Shown: piece by piece, positions 43,452 to 54,453 of the stretch
Numbering within the stretch: the stretch's first letter is position 1
Layout of the letters: each line of letters starts with the position of its first letter
NCBI GenBank assembly: GCA_947090765.1
Contig: OX352322.1
Span: 1,631,501-1,695,500 of the forward strand
Direction of reading: 5' to 3'
Source: Pseudomonas sp. MM223
GTDB lineage: Bacteria; Pseudomonadota; Gammaproteobacteria; Pseudomonadales; Pseudomonadaceae
DNA length: 64,000 nucleotides
Position numbers and translations under genes: made by a program
Notes under the pieces: generated by a model
The model's input: only the letters and a program-made list of their open reading frames with translations
Database searches by the model: none
Told to the model about the DNA's origin: nothing

Positions 43452-46115
43452 ATGGCGTCAAGATCTCTCGGCACTCTGACTCTTGATGTCATTGCTCAAG
43501 TAGGCGGTTTTGTTGCCGGCATGGATAAAGCCGAACGCAGCTCGGAGAAGTGGAGAAAGCAGGTTGAGAAAAGCGCCAGGGCCGTAGGTACAGCCATTGG
43601 TGCCGGACTGGCGACCGGAGTCACTGCAATCACCGCAATGACGGTGTCAGCTATAAATTCAGCCACAGAGGTAGCTAAGCTAGCCTCGGTAGCAAATGTG
43701 AGCACTGCCGACTTTCAAAAGTTAGCGACTGGAGCAAAGACCGTCGGTGTAGAGCAAGATAAGCTCGCGGACATCCTGAAAGATGTGAATGACAAGGTCG
43801 GTGATTTTCTGAACACCGGCGGCGGCGCGATGAAGGACTTCTTCGATCAGATAGCCCCCAAAGTGGGCGTCACTGCCGATCAGTTCCGTAACCTCAGCGG
43901 GAGCCAAGCTCTAGGGCTTTACGTATCCAGCCTGGAGAAGGCGAAGGTCAGTCAGTCAGACATGACGTTCTACATGGAGGCTGTCGCCAACGATGCTACT
44001 GTGCTCTTGCCTCTCTTGCGGAACAACGCAGAAGGATTCAAGCGCTTTGGTGATGCCGCTGAGGCGGCTGGCGCGATCATGGATGATAAGACGATCCGCG
44101 CAGCTCAGGAGTTAAAAGCAGCCAACTGGTTGGTTGAGCAATCTATTAGCGGGCTTGGAAATCAGATAACAAGCGCGATGCTACCGACGCTTGCTAATTT
44201 TGCTACCAGGCTTAGTGATACGACCATAAATGGAGTTTTAGCCAAGCAGGTATCTGACGATTTGGCAGCGAGCCTTCGCGCATTAGGTAAGTTTGCCGTG
44301 GGAACTGTGGCGGGGATCCATCTACTGAGTATTGGGCTGAAGACCCTTTCCGATCTTGATAACGCGATGGTCGGCGGAGAGGACGCCAAGTGGTACGACC
44401 GATTCTTGCCGCCGGTCAGGATCTATAACGCCTTCAAGAACGTTGATGCCATGGGTAAGACGCTCAGTGGCGCAACGGCTAAGATGGACGGGCTTGCCAT
44501 TGGCTATGGCAACCTCATGGACTCGTTTAATGAGAAGCCCACTGGGGCTACCAACCAAATTAAAGAACTAGCTGATCTGTGGGAGAAGATGCAAAAGGGT
44601 CAGGACGGCACGTTCACTGCCCTCACTCCCGCGCAACAGCAAGCCGCCAAAGCAGCTGAAACCGCCGCCAAGAAACTTCAAGGCCAGTTCGACACGGCCG
44701 AGGAAGGCTACAAGCGCCAGATCGCCCTGATCAACACCTCGACCGACAAGCGCCAGAATGCCACTGAGGTCGACAAGCTCGCCTTTGAGCTTGAGGAAGG
44801 GAAGCTCAAAGGGCTCTCGGAGGCGCAAGGCAAGAAGCTTGAGGGGCTGGCGGCTGAGTTGGACGCCAAGAAAGCGCTACTCAAGGCCGACCAGGACGCC
44901 AAGAAGCTCGCTGCCTTGCAGGTCAACCTCGATGAGGACAACCGAACTGCCAAGGAAGGTCTGGACATGGAGCTTGCTGGTGCTGGCCAGGGCGACAAGT
45001 CGCGGGAGCGGTTCCGGGCGTTGCTCGCCATCGAGCAGGACTACAACAAGCAGCGCCGCGAAATGTACAAGGAGTACAAAGAGGCGCTTCTTGCAGAAGA
45101 CCCTGATGCGGAAGTGAACTACCAGAAAGAGACCGGCGCACTCGATAAGGCCCTGAAGCTTCGGCTTGAGCATCAGCGCAACTTCTACGAGCAACAGGAC
45201 GAGATGCAGGGCGACTGGCTCGCAGGTGTTTCGGATGCATGGCAGAACTACGTTGATATCGCCGCCGACTTCAGCGAGCAGGCCGGGGCAGCCACTGAGT
45301 CGATACTAAGTGATGCCACGTCGTCGATATCAGGCAGTCTTCAAGGAATCATCAAAGGCACGGAGAGCGTCGGGGATGCCTTTGGTAACCTGGCGGCAAC
45401 CATGGCCAATTCTGTTCTTGGTGCGCTGACCGACATTGCTGCGAAGTGGATCGTAGTCCAGGCGTTGAAAATGGCCGGCATCACAGCCGAAACCACAGCT
45501 ACCGTGGCCGGCGAGGCCACTAAAACCACTGCAAAGCTAGCCACTGACGCGGCGTCAACGGCATCGTCGCTCACTGCAACAGCTACTGTCGCGTCGGCCC
45601 AGGTGGCGGCTGCGGGCACCACAATGACGGCATGGCTTCCTGCCGCCCTGGTTGCTTCTGTCGGTTCGTTCGGCGCGGCCGCGATTGTCGGCAGTACTGC
45701 GCTGCTGGCGGCCTTTGCACTGATTAAAGGCTTTTCGGGGGGAGGGTACACCGGTGCAGGAGGAGTCAATGAGCCGGCCGGTGTCGTTCACAAGGGTGAG
45801 GTTGTTTGGAGCCAAGCCGACATCAAGCGATTTGGTGGGGTGTCTGCAGTGGAGGCCCTGCGTAAAGGCAAGGCTACACCGATGGGTGATCTGCGCTCTG
45901 CTGGTGATAGCTGGGACTTACCGCCACAAGTTGCCTCCAGCTCGGCGGATGGCGGTGGCAGCGCCAACATTCAGCAGGTCTTCAACATTGGTAGCGATGT
46001 GAGCGCCCAGACGGTAGCCATGGTTCAGCAAGGTATGCGACAGACCATGACCGCGATCCTCCAGGACGTTAATCGGAATGGCCAGATCATGCAGACCATT
46101 CGCAAGAAAATTTAA
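43452..46115 (+). CDS. Tape measure protein
   Basis: 887 aa; sets tail length and enters the periplasm at infection. Starts SLGTLTLDVIAQVGGFVAGM (typical TMP start), has long coiled coils (residues 420-600), hydrophobic Ala-rich helices (about 700-760) and ends in GGYTGAGGVNEPAGVVHKGE, the usual TMP C-terminal motif. First 1.2 kb has lower GC than the rest. Confidence 0.93.
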   Translation: MASRSLGTLTLDVIAQVGGFVAGMDKAERSSEKWRKQVEKSARAVGTAIGAGLATGVTAITAMTVSAINSATEVAKLASVANVSTADFQKLATGAKTVGVEQDKLADILKDVNDKVGDFLNTGGGAMKDFFDQIAPKVGVTADQFRNLSGSQALGLYVSSLEKAKVSQSDMTFYMEAVANDATVLLPLLRNNAEGFKRFGDAAEAAGAIMDDKTIRAAQELKAANWLVEQSISGLGNQITSAMLPTLANFATRLSDTTINGVLAKQVSDDLAASLRALGKFAVGTVAGIHLLSIGLKTLSDLDNAMVGGEDAKWYDRFLPPVRIYNAFKNVDAMGKTLSGATAKMDGLAIGYGNLMDSFNEKPTGATNQIKELADLWEKMQKGQDGTFTALTPAQQQAAKAAETAAKKLQGQFDTAEEGYKRQIALINTSTDKRQNATEVDKLAFELEEGKLKGLSEAQGKKLEGLAAELDAKKALLKADQDAKKLAALQVNLDEDNRTAKEGLDMELAGAGQGDKSRERFRALLAIEQDYNKQRREMYKEYKEALLAEDPDAEVNYQKETGALDKALKLRLEHQRNFYEQQDEMQGDWLAGVSDAWQNYVDIAADFSEQAGAATESILSDATSSISGSLQGIIKGTESVGDAFGNLAATMANSVLGALTDIAAKWIVVQALKMAGITAETTATVAGEATKTTAKLATDAASTASSLTATATVASAQVAAAGTTMTAWLPAALVASVGSFGAAAIVGSTALLAAFALIKGFSGGGYTGAGGVNEPAGVVHKGEVVWSQADIKRFGGVSAVEALRKGKATPMGDLRSAGDSWDLPPQVASSSADGGGSANIQQVFNIGSDVSAQTVAMVQQGMRQTMTAILQDVNRNGQIMQTIRKKI

Positions 46116-46124
46116 GGTGTGAAT

Positions 46125-46709
46125 ATGGCGATCGAATGGCCCGCCGAGGTGTGCCCGGCGCAGATTAGCTGGGGCATGGTCTATAACAACCGCGACTTCA
46201 GCTCCACGCTGAATAACAGCCAGCAGATCGTGGGCTATCCAGGTTCGTACTGGAAATGCTCACTTTCGCTGCCTCCGTTGACCCGCGACCGAGACCGGAT
46301 CGTGACTGCTTTCATGGGGCGTCTACAGGGCCGCTTTGGCACGTTCAAACTGCCCGCGTTCACCCGCCGGCGCACTGACAACATCGGCTCTCCCGTTGTG
46401 CTGGGTGGCCTCGCAATGGCTTCCCACATCACGCTCGGGGCTGTGCCGGTAAACCGGAAGGTCTTTAGTCAGGGCGACTACATCACCATTGATGGCGTCA
46501 TGCATGAGGTGGTTGAGGACGTGGTTTCGAGCGCGCAAGGGGTGGCGGTGCTGCCCCTCAACAGGCGCTTGCGGGCAGCCTTGATTTCCGGCACCCCGGT
46601 TGAGTATCGAAACCCTTACTCGATCATGCGTCTGTCTGAGGACAGCTATACTCTGTCGGTCAGGCCCGTTGTGGCTGAATTGACCATCGAATGCCGGGAG
46701 GCCTTCTAA
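46125..46709 (+). CDS. Distal tail protein-like, 194 aa
   Basis: ATG 46125 with AAGGTG upstream. WPAEVCPAQISWGMVYNNRD and GRFGTFKLPAF are typical of a conserved protein between tape measure and tail tip in Pseudomonas siphophages; a tail hub role is inferred. Confidence 0.7.
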   Translation: MAIEWPAEVCPAQISWGMVYNNRDFSSTLNNSQQIVGYPGSYWKCSLSLPPLTRDRDRIVTAFMGRLQGRFGTFKLPAFTRRRTDNIGSPVVLGGLAMASHITLGAVPVNRKVFSQGDYITIDGVMHEVVEDVVSSAQGVAVLPLNRRLRAALISGTPVEYRNPYSIMRLSEDSYTLSVRPVVAELTIECREAF

Positions 46710-47305
46710 TGGCATTGGTTTTCCCCTTTTCGCCGTCGGTGCTGAACATCATTGCCGCCGGCAACTTCACGCCGGTTTTCGCCTGCGAGCTGGATTTTGC
46801 CGATGGCATGGTCCGGGCGCATACGGGCACCGGCCAACTGACGATCAACGGCCAGGTCTACGATGGTGTTGGCACCTTCGGGGAAGTGGGCACGGCCAAC
46901 GAGAGCGCCGAATCGGGGTCATCGCTGTCCATTGACCTTACGCTAAACGGCCTGGACAGCTACATCCTTTCCCAGACCTCGGTGGCTGGCTGCCGGGGCC
47001 GGTTGGCTCGCCTGATGTTCGTCGTCTACGACGAGGCGGGGAATTACGCCGCCGACATCCTGTTCAGCGGTCGCATGGACGCCGCCAAGTTGTCTTACGG
47101 TGGCTCGACAGGCGACAGCTCGATCACGGTCACCATCATTGACCGGATGGCAGAGTGGAACCGGATCGGTACTGAGCGCTGGACCGATGAGAACCACCGC
47201 GCCCGGCATGACGGTGACCGCTTCTTCTACGCCGTCGCGCAGATGGCCGAATGGCCCATCTACTGGGGCGCCAAGAAAGACGCGCCGTCCTTCACCTACG
47301 AGTAA
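46709..47305 (+). CDS. DUF2163-like tail protein
   Basis: 198 aa; FACELDFADGMVRAHTGTGQ, YDGVGTFGEVGTANESAESG, then LARLMFVVYDEAGN. The pattern fits baseplate-hub (gp27-like/DUF2163) proteins. TAATG overlap with the previous stop. Confidence 0.72.
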   Translation: MALVFPFSPSVLNIIAAGNFTPVFACELDFADGMVRAHTGTGQLTINGQVYDGVGTFGEVGTANESAESGSSLSIDLTLNGLDSYILSQTSVAGCRGRLARLMFVVYDEAGNYAADILFSGRMDAAKLSYGGSTGDSSITVTIIDRMAEWNRIGTERWTDENHRARHDGDRFFYAVAQMAEWPIYWGAKKDAPSFTYE

Positions 47306-47310
47306 ACGCC

Positions 47311-47709
47311 ATGCGCTATCGAGACTGGCCCACGAGGCTACACGAGACCATCCAGGCCGCTTTCGAGCGGCCTTTTTTGTGGGGAGAATTTGACTGCTGC
47401 CTGTTTGTAGCGGACTGCGCGGTGGCGATCTGCGGCGTTGACCCGGCGAAGGAATACCGCGGGCGGTACAAGACGGAGATCGGCGCCAAGCGCGTGATGG
47501 CGTCGACGCACGGATCTGTCGAGGCGGCGCTGGACACCTACTTCGAAAGGGTTGATGTGCAGTTCGCCCAGCGCGGCGACATCGTCACGTTCGAAAACGA
47601 ATCGGGGAAGTGCGTGGCAGTGCTCTGGAGTGGCCGGTATTGGGCGGCTACCGAGTCTGGTGCTGCAGCCGTTGATTGCGAGCCCTTGGTGGCCTGGAGA
47701 GTTGAATAG
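47311..47709 (+). CDS. Tail assembly protein, DUF6950-like
   Basis: 132 aa; WPTRLHETIQAAFERPFLWG then EFDCCLFVADCAVAICG, with the Cys in the NlpC-like position, then a C-terminal RGDIVTFEN segment. Takes the place of the lambda K/NlpC-type protein. Confidence 0.75.
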   Translation: MRYRDWPTRLHETIQAAFERPFLWGEFDCCLFVADCAVAICGVDPAKEYRGRYKTEIGAKRVMASTHGSVEAALDTYFERVDVQFAQRGDIVTFENESGKCVAVLWSGRYWAATESGAAAVDCEPLVAWRVE

Positions 47710-50700
47710 TGGGAAGCTCGATCAAATCAGTCGTGAAGCTCGTCACTGCGCCCATCAAAGCGCTTTACGACCCGGTGGGCGCCTTCAAGGACGTGTTCGG
47801 CGGCGTGCAGGGTATCTTCGCGGGCCTGACCGGTGCGGCCAAGGTTTCGGGTGCCGGCGAGCCGGAGCCCAGGCTCACAGACTGTCCGCTCCTCCAAGGC
47901 CCCGGTGCGCTTCATTCTCGGTCGGGCCAGCACCGGTGGTGTGCTGGCTTGGATTCAGGAACAGCCTGGCGACCAGGCCAGTGGCGAGTGGCTGCACATC
48001 GTTTACGTGCTGTCTGAGGGGGCCATCGCGGGCGTCGATCAGATCTACGTAGATGAGCGCCCGCTGTCTGAGCTGGGGGAGAATGCCACGTCTGAGGTGA
48101 TCATTGACCCGGCCCAGGTGAACGCCTTCCTTCTGGCCAACTGCCCAGACTGGCGCCAAGAGCAGATCGGCCGGGGCCTGTCGTTTGTCCGGCTGTCGTT
48201 CAAGTACGACGCCGAGAAGTTTCCGTCGGGCATCCCGGATGTGCGTTTCGTGGTTCGTGGGCGCCGCGACATTTATGACCCCCGTAATGGAAGTTCCGGC
48301 TATTCGGCCAACACCGCACTGCTGATCCTTTGGTACCTGCGCAACCGCTGCGGCATTCCCGACGACGAGATCATCTTCCAGTCCTTTGCCAGTGCGGCCA
48401 ACGTCAGTGATGAGGCCGTTGGGGGGCCGGACGGCACAGTGACACCTCGCTACTTTGCAGGTGCCGTCATTGGCGCCGACGAGAAGCGCAATACCGTTTT
48501 GGACAACCTGCTGTCGGCCTGTGCCGGCACCTTGATCCGGGTCGGCGGGCGCTGGTCGCTCCAGGTGGGCGCCTACTATGGGCCGGCTGACTTCACCATC
48601 AACGAAGACATGGTGATCGGCACCGTTGAGGGCACGACCGAGGTCAGTAACAGCGATGCCATCAACACCATGCGCGGGACGTTTGTTGACCCTGCACAGG
48701 CCTGGGCCGAGACCGACTACCCGGAGGTCGCGATTCAGGACTGGATCACCGCAGACGGTGGCGAGCTCGCTGAGTCGCAGTCGTTTGCCTATGTGACAGA
48801 CGCCTACCTGGCGCAGCGGCTCGCAAACATCAGCCTACGACGCCGACGCTCGGGCGGCTCTGTATCCATGCCGTTGAACTTCAACGGCTACAACTGCCGC
48901 CCGGGGCGTGCAGTCAAGGTCGATCTGCCTTCGCTGAACATTCTGGGCGAGTTCATGGTCACGGAGTGGAGCATGGGCGCTGCCGATGCCTGCAAAGTGA
49001 CCCTCAAGCCCTACGAGCAGGCCATCTTTGATGATGCTGTGGGCCAGCCCTACGACCCGCTGGGGTTCATCAACCTGCCCGTGGGCGGCCTGGCTGCAGT
49101 TACCGGCCTGGCGTGGACGCCCAGCAGCGTGGCCGAGATCATCCAAGGCGTTCTCAGCTGGGTGCCCCCGGCGCAGACCGTGCTGAGCTACACCGTGACG
49201 ATCCGCAAGGGCACTGAGGTCGTCCAGTCGCTCAAGGTGGGCGGGGAGGCCGCAAGCTGCAACATCAATGGCCTGGCCTCCGGCACCTATACCATGAGCG
49301 TCGTTGCCTTCGGCCCGGGTACCCGATCCGGCGAGGCGAGCATCACAGTGAACATCGATGGTCCGCCCGTGCCCGAGGCGTGTGTGGTGCAGTCGACGAT
49401 CGACACCATCACGCTGCTCCCGAGCAACCCATTGCACGGTTTGAACGGTGGCACCTACGAGTACTTCTTCAGTCTTGATCCGCAGGCTACGGCTGCGCAG
49501 GCCGAATACCTGGGGCAGGGGCTGAGCCTCGTCCACGCGGGGCTGGCGTTCTTCACCAATTACTTCTACTTCATTCGGTCCAAGAACGCTTACGGTGTCA
49601 GTGGATTCTTGAAGGTGGCAGCGTCTACCTCGACGGATGTGAGCACCATGCTCGCGGCCCTGGCAGGGAAGATCGAAGACACACAGCTCGGCCAGGACCT
49701 GCTGACTGAGATCGAGAAGATTTCCGGTGAAGGCCCGGAGTCGGTGAATGGCCGTATCGATGCGGCGAAGCAGGAACTGGAGGACCTGATCTCCGATCTT
49801 CCAGATGCATTGGAGTACCTGCCCACCAAAGCCTATGCCAAGGATGATTCAGTGCGCAAAGGCCAGCGCTTGTACATGGCCATTGCGGCTGTGTCTGCGG
49901 CTGCTAATGGCAGCAATGCGCCGCCGAACCCGACCTACTGGGTTGATATTGGCAGCATATCGTCGACGGTGAATGGCCTGGCACAGGCGGTAACCAAGAA
50001 CACCACTGACATTGCGACTGTGGACGGGAAGGTGGCGGTAAACGCCGGCATGCTCCAGGCAGTCCAGTCGGCCTATCGCGATGACAATGGTGAAGGCGCG
50101 CTGACTGACGCGCTGCGCGGATGGGATACCTTGGCCAAGGTATCTGAAGAGACACGCACTCGCGCCACCCAGAACGAAGCCACGGCCACCAGACTGGTGG
50201 TGGTGGAGTCCCGCGTGGATGGCAACACCGCGAATGTGCGCTTGTTGGAGCGCACGGTGGCCACCAATGAAACCGCCACGGCCAGCCGCTTCACTGAGGT
50301 CAACGCCAAGGTGGGCGGGAACACCGCGAGTATTTCGCAACTGGAGAACACGGTCACCAGCAACGAGAGCTCGACTGCATCGCGCCTCCAGTCGGTGAAT
50401 GCCCGGGTCGACAGCACTAACCAGGCGCTTGACCAAGAGAAAGTTGATCGGGGCAACGCAGTAACGGGTGAGCGTCAAGCGCGTGAAGCCGCCATCGAGA
50501 ACGAGGCCACCGCCCGTGCAAACGGTGATCAGGCGATTGGCCAGGTGGTTGAGACCGTCAGTGCCAAAGTGGATCAGAACGCCAGCAAGATCCAGAGCGT
50601 AGAGCAGGCCCAGGCGGATACCAATCAGGCGGTTACCTCGCTGCGCACCAATATCGAGGCGGTGTACACGACTGGCCGGGACGACAATGGCGAAGGGGAG

Positions 50701-51360
50701 CTGGCCGCGGCACTTAAGGGCTGGGAAAGCACGGCCAAGATCGCCGAAGAGTCGAAGACGCGTGCCACGGCAATCGACGCTCAGGCGAAGAAAACCGAGA
50801 CCTTGGAAGTGTCGTTCAATTCTGGGCTGGACAAGACCAATGGCGAGATTGGCAAAACCAACATCGAAGTCCAGAAGACCAGCGCTGCGGTGCAAGTGAC
50901 CAGTCAGGCCGTGGCAGCACTCGACAACAAAGCCAGCACCATGTGGTCGGTCAAGATGCAGGTCAATGCTCAGGGCCAGTACGTGGCCGCCGGCATCGGC
51001 CTTGGTATCGAGAACGGCCCGGCAGGGTTGCAGAGCCAGTTCCTGGTGTCGGCCGACCGGTTCGCTGTGGTCAACGGCATCAACGGCGTGCTCTCGTCAC
51101 CGTTCGCGGTACAGGGCGGCCAGGTGTTCATGAATGACGCCTTCATTCAAGACGGCACCATCACGAACGCCAAGATCGGCAGTTACATCAGTTCGACCAA
51201 CTACGTCGCTGGCCAGATGGGCTGGATCTTGAACAAGAGCGGGACGTTCGAGATCAACGGGACGGTAGCGGGGCAGGGCCGCTTGTTGATCAATAACCAG
51301 CGCCTGCGCATCTACCACGCCAACGGCAACTTGGCGATTGACCTGGGAGTGAACGTATGA
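47709..51360 (+). CDS. Tail tip/host specificity protein J, frameshifted
   Basis: Central fibre that contacts the receptor; about 1216 aa once repaired. GTG start in a TAGTG overlap. The N-terminus (SVVKLVTAPIKALYDPVGAF then GGVQGIFAGLTGAAKVSGAG) is in one frame; from QTVRSSKAPVRFILGRASTG the rest is in the next. The junction is at 47867-47871, GGAGCCCAGG; one C too many. FN3-like domain near residues 465-560 and a long repeat/coiled region (about 690-1050, e.g. NTANVRLLERTVATNETATA) with the DUF1983-like C-terminus. Confidence 0.9.
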
Positions 51361-51671
51361 CGGCCGGCCTTAGGGTCTACGACCCGAGCGGGCTTTCGCT
51401 GTTGGACATGACCAGTTCGATCAGCCAGATGATGGGGTATGTGGACACGGGGGCGGCCAATGGGTCGCTCTCGATTCCGCTACCGCCGTCCGGCAAGACT
51501 CTGTTCTACGCCATCACCGAGCTTTCCGCTCAGAACAAGTACCTCGGCAAGCGACCCGGGGTGACCCTTGCTTTCGGGGCGTCTGCCGCCACGCTGTCCT
51601 GGCAGTACTCCTATGCCGGCGGCTGGGGCTTCTACTCGCTCAACTGCCGTATTCACTATGGGTATTACTGA
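51357..51671 (+). CDS. Virion protein, 104 aa
   Basis: AGLRVYDPSGLSLLDMTSSI; related at its N-terminus to the next protein (AGLKVYKENGQLLFDTEKIT), so the two are probably paralogues. ATGA overlap with tail tip. Likely part of the fibre tip. Confidence 0.65.
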   Translation: MTAGLRVYDPSGLSLLDMTSSISQMMGYVDTGAANGSLSIPLPPSGKTLFYAITELSAQNKYLGKRPGVTLAFGASAATLSWQYSYAGGWGFYSLNCRIHYGYY

Positions 51672-52552
51672 TGTCAGCGGGCCTGAAAGTTTACAAGGAG
51701 AATGGGCAGCTCCTGTTCGATACCGAAAAGATCACATACGGGCTACTGAAGAGCGGCTACCTCTCCTTTCAGCTCAATTGGCCACGCCTCTACCATCGTT
51801 CGGCCCAGCTTCCGCCGAATGAAGGGAGCAGTTATTCAGAGTCAACGATTACGGATGCGATCCACGGCTTTAGCGTGACGGGGGCCGTGGCGCCCATGGT
51901 GTTCATCACGGGGCCGGGAATCTCTTGTGGATCCTCAAAATCGGGTGATACCACGACGTTCTACTTCATCGGGGCCAGCCCTTCCACGAAGTTCTATTAC
52001 TTCGACACCATGCGCAACACGCTGAGCGGCGCGGGCTTGAAGTGCTACGACGAGTCAGGTGCGCTGACCTTCAACTCCTTGCAGTACCCGCTAAACATCG
52101 TGGACACGATCAGTGCACCGGAGCCTCCCACGCCTACGGTATGGAATGGCATAAAGATGTACGGCGTGCCTTTCGCGGGGGCCACCAAGTCCGCGACGCG
52201 CTTTATCAACAGCGGCCCTTACTACTGCGTAGCGCGTGTGTTCATCGCGGTTGGCTCGGGAGAGTTTGCGGCCAGCACCACGTTCTCCAGGTCGTTTGGG
52301 CAGGGAATCATGGACAACATGTCATCGCCTGGGACGTCCGGCAGTCCGTTCCCGGCATATGCGTCCATGCAGGCGCACATGGATGGTGCCTATGGCGCTT
52401 CCGGCGGGATCTACTTCATGGCCTGCGATGCCGCCCGCACGACGATGCTCTTCAGTACGACTGCGGCCAATAGCTACTTCGACATTCCCACCGATCGATA
52501 CCCGCAGGCGCTCGTCATCAAGACGGACAACCTGCCATTCCCCTTCAATTAA
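51671..52552 (+). CDS. Virion/fibre-associated protein, 293 aa
   Basis: Beta-rich, no signal peptide. N-terminus shared with the previous protein; the rest is rich in Ser/Thr/Gly/aromatics (FYFIGASPSTKFYYFDTMRN), as in fibre domains. TGATG overlap. No family recognised with confidence. Confidence 0.65.
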   Translation: MSAGLKVYKENGQLLFDTEKITYGLLKSGYLSFQLNWPRLYHRSAQLPPNEGSSYSESTITDAIHGFSVTGAVAPMVFITGPGISCGSSKSGDTTTFYFIGASPSTKFYYFDTMRNTLSGAGLKCYDESGALTFNSLQYPLNIVDTISAPEPPTPTVWNGIKMYGVPFAGATKSATRFINSGPYYCVARVFIAVGSGEFAASTTFSRSFGQGIMDNMSSPGTSGSPFPAYASMQAHMDGAYGASGGIYFMACDAARTTMLFSTTAANSYFDIPTDRYPQALVIKTDNLPFPFN

Positions 52553-52564
52553 TCGGAGCATCCT

Positions 52565-53359
52565 ATGCCCTGGTACAGGACAGGCACGGTCGCGATCACG
52601 GCTGGCCAAACAACGGTGACCGGTACCGGCACCAACTTTTCAGCCAACGGCAGGGTCGGGGACGCGTTCCTTGGCCCTGATGGCAACTGGTACGAAGTGA
52701 CCAACATCGCTAGCGGCACGGTGCTGAGCATTTTGCCGGCCTACAAAGGGGCTACGGTGGCCGGCGGCGCCTATGCCATTACGCCGGTGCAGGGGTACCC
52801 CAAGACGCTGGCCGACAAGTTCAACGATATCGCCAACACCTGGGGCTCGACGTTGGCTGGCCTGGGCGCTGTCTCCACTGAGAACGTTGTGCCGGTAACC
52901 AAGGGTGGTACCGGTGGTACGACGCAGGCGGCCGCGCGTAGCGGGCTTGGCCTGAAAGCGGCCGCTGTGGCCGACATCCTCGGGACCGTCAGCCAGAGCG
53001 GCGGCGTGCCAACTGGGGCGATCATGGAGGCGGGCTCTAACGCCAACGGCGAGTACGTCAAATACGCCGACGGCACTTTGATCTCAAGGTCTCTTTACAC
53101 GGATAACGGGCTGGCTATCAACATTGCGGCGGGCACACTATTTCGCTCTGCGACGCTAACTCAAATTTACCCTGTCCCATTTTTTGATACACCAAAAGTT
53201 TCTTTAACTATGTACAAGGGAGTTAACGACAGTCATAGGGTTTCAGCTCAGCAGCATCCAAGTGGTTCCGGCTACATGACTTTTTCGGTTTCAAATTCCG
53301 TCAGCACTGCCGCCGTTGCCATCCAGTGTTCCATTATCGCTATCGGCAGGTGGTTCTAA
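52565..53359 (+). CDS. Tail fibre protein
   Basis: 264 aa. N-terminal domain MPWYRTGTVAITAGQTTVTG is the common phage fibre start, followed by VPVTKGGTGGTTQAAARSGL (collagen-like/hinge motif of fibres). The last 70 codons (53130-53350) are clearly AT-richer, as expected for a swapped receptor-binding head. Ribosome site CGGAG. Confidence 0.82.
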   Translation: MPWYRTGTVAITAGQTTVTGTGTNFSANGRVGDAFLGPDGNWYEVTNIASGTVLSILPAYKGATVAGGAYAITPVQGYPKTLADKFNDIANTWGSTLAGLGAVSTENVVPVTKGGTGGTTQAAARSGLGLKAAAVADILGTVSQSGGVPTGAIMEAGSNANGEYVKYADGTLISRSLYTDNGLAINIAAGTLFRSATLTQIYPVPFFDTPKVSLTMYKGVNDSHRVSAQQHPSGSGYMTFSVSNSVSTAAVAIQCSIIAIGRWF

Positions 53360-53952
53360 TGATTATCAAGCTTTCCCCGGTTCGTTCTGACATCCGCCTT
53401 TCGGTTGTGAAGGCCGGCGACCTTCTGGAAGTGAACGGCGTGGCCCTGGACTTTTCGCGCCTGGCTGACGGGTCGACCTTGCCAGCCGAGGCCGTGGGCT
53501 GCAATTTCGTGATTTCCCCTGTCGAGCGCATCAATGGCGCCCTGGTGCTAACCCTGATGCTGCCTCATGACGCCGACGCGCCAGAGGGTGCGCGCTTCCC
53601 GGTCGACCTGTATCCGGCTGATGGCCCGGTGCAATTGCCCGGCTTGGACCTGGGCGAACGTCTGCCGGCGACTCCCGGTGTGATTGACTGGTCGCAGGTG
53701 GTCACCGCCGAGGCCAAGGCCCAGGCCGCTGCCGAGCAGCTGTTGGCCACTATGGTTGCCGAGCAGGCACAGCGCCGGGCCGTCGCTGATGCAGCGATTG
53801 CCCCGCTGCAGGATGCCGTCGAGCTGGACGAGTCCACAGAGGCAGAGGCCGCGCTACTCAAGGAATGGAAGCGCTACCGCGTTGCGCTCAGCCGCTTGCC
53901 TGAGCAGGAAGGCTACCCCAGCGAGATCGATTGGCCCGCGCCGCCGGCCTGA
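53359..53952 (+). CDS. Tail fibre assembly chaperone
   Basis: 197 aa. Helical second half ending LKEWKRYRVALSRLPEQEGY then PSEIDWPAPP, the signature tail of Tfa/DUF4376-type chaperones. TAATG overlap with the fibre gene. Confidence 0.82.
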   Translation: MIIKLSPVRSDIRLSVVKAGDLLEVNGVALDFSRLADGSTLPAEAVGCNFVISPVERINGALVLTLMLPHDADAPEGARFPVDLYPADGPVQLPGLDLGERLPATPGVIDWSQVVTAEAKAQAAAEQLLATMVAEQAQRRAVADAAIAPLQDAVELDESTEAEAALLKEWKRYRVALSRLPEQEGYPSEIDWPAPPA

Positions 53953-53970
53953 TCCGCACCGAAACCACCG

Positions 53971-53994
53971 ACCGCCACCTGGCGGTATTTTTTT
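53971..53994 (+). terminator. Terminator after fibre chaperone
   Basis: ACCGCC-ACCT-GGCGGT followed by ATTTTTTT. Confidence 0.8.
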
Positions 53995-54009
53995 GCCTGG
54001 AGAAAACCC

Positions 54010-54453
54010 ATGACCGCACGCGGCATCCGCAACAACAATCCCGGGAACATCGATTTCAACCCGCGCAATGCTTGGCAGGGCCAGCTTGGCATCGAGGTGG
54101 GTGTGGGCAAGCCGCGCTTTGCCCGGTTCGACGAAGCCGAGAATGGCATCCGCGCCCTGGGCAAGCTGCTGCTGAACTACCGGGGCAAGGACGGCATGCC
54201 CGGCGTCGGGCGGCCCGGCATCGATACCTCGCTGGAATTCATCAGCCGATGGGCACCGTCCAGCGAGAACAACACTCTGGCCTACGCCCAGGCCATCGCC
54301 AAGCGCTTGGGTGTAGGCGTCCGCGACTCCATCGACATCTCCAAGCCGCAGGTTCTGCGCGAGGCGGTGGTGGGAATCATCGTCCACGAGAATGGCGGAA
54401 ACCCCTACAAGGCAGAGGTGATCGACGAGGGTATCCGGCGGGCCTTGGCATGA
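54010..54453 (+). CDS. Endolysin (P5-like lysozyme family)
   Basis: 147 aa; RGIRNNNPGNIDFNPRNAWQ and RFDEAENGIRALGKLLLNYR, a pattern of phage proteins labelled structural protein P5/lytic enzyme. No signal peptide, so it needs a holin. First gene of a lysis cassette with Rz and Rz1. Confidence 0.78.
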   Translation: MTARGIRNNNPGNIDFNPRNAWQGQLGIEVGVGKPRFARFDEAENGIRALGKLLLNYRGKDGMPGVGRPGIDTSLEFISRWAPSSENNTLAYAQAIAKRLGVGVRDSIDISKPQVLREAVVGIIVHENGGNPYKAEVIDEGIRRALA

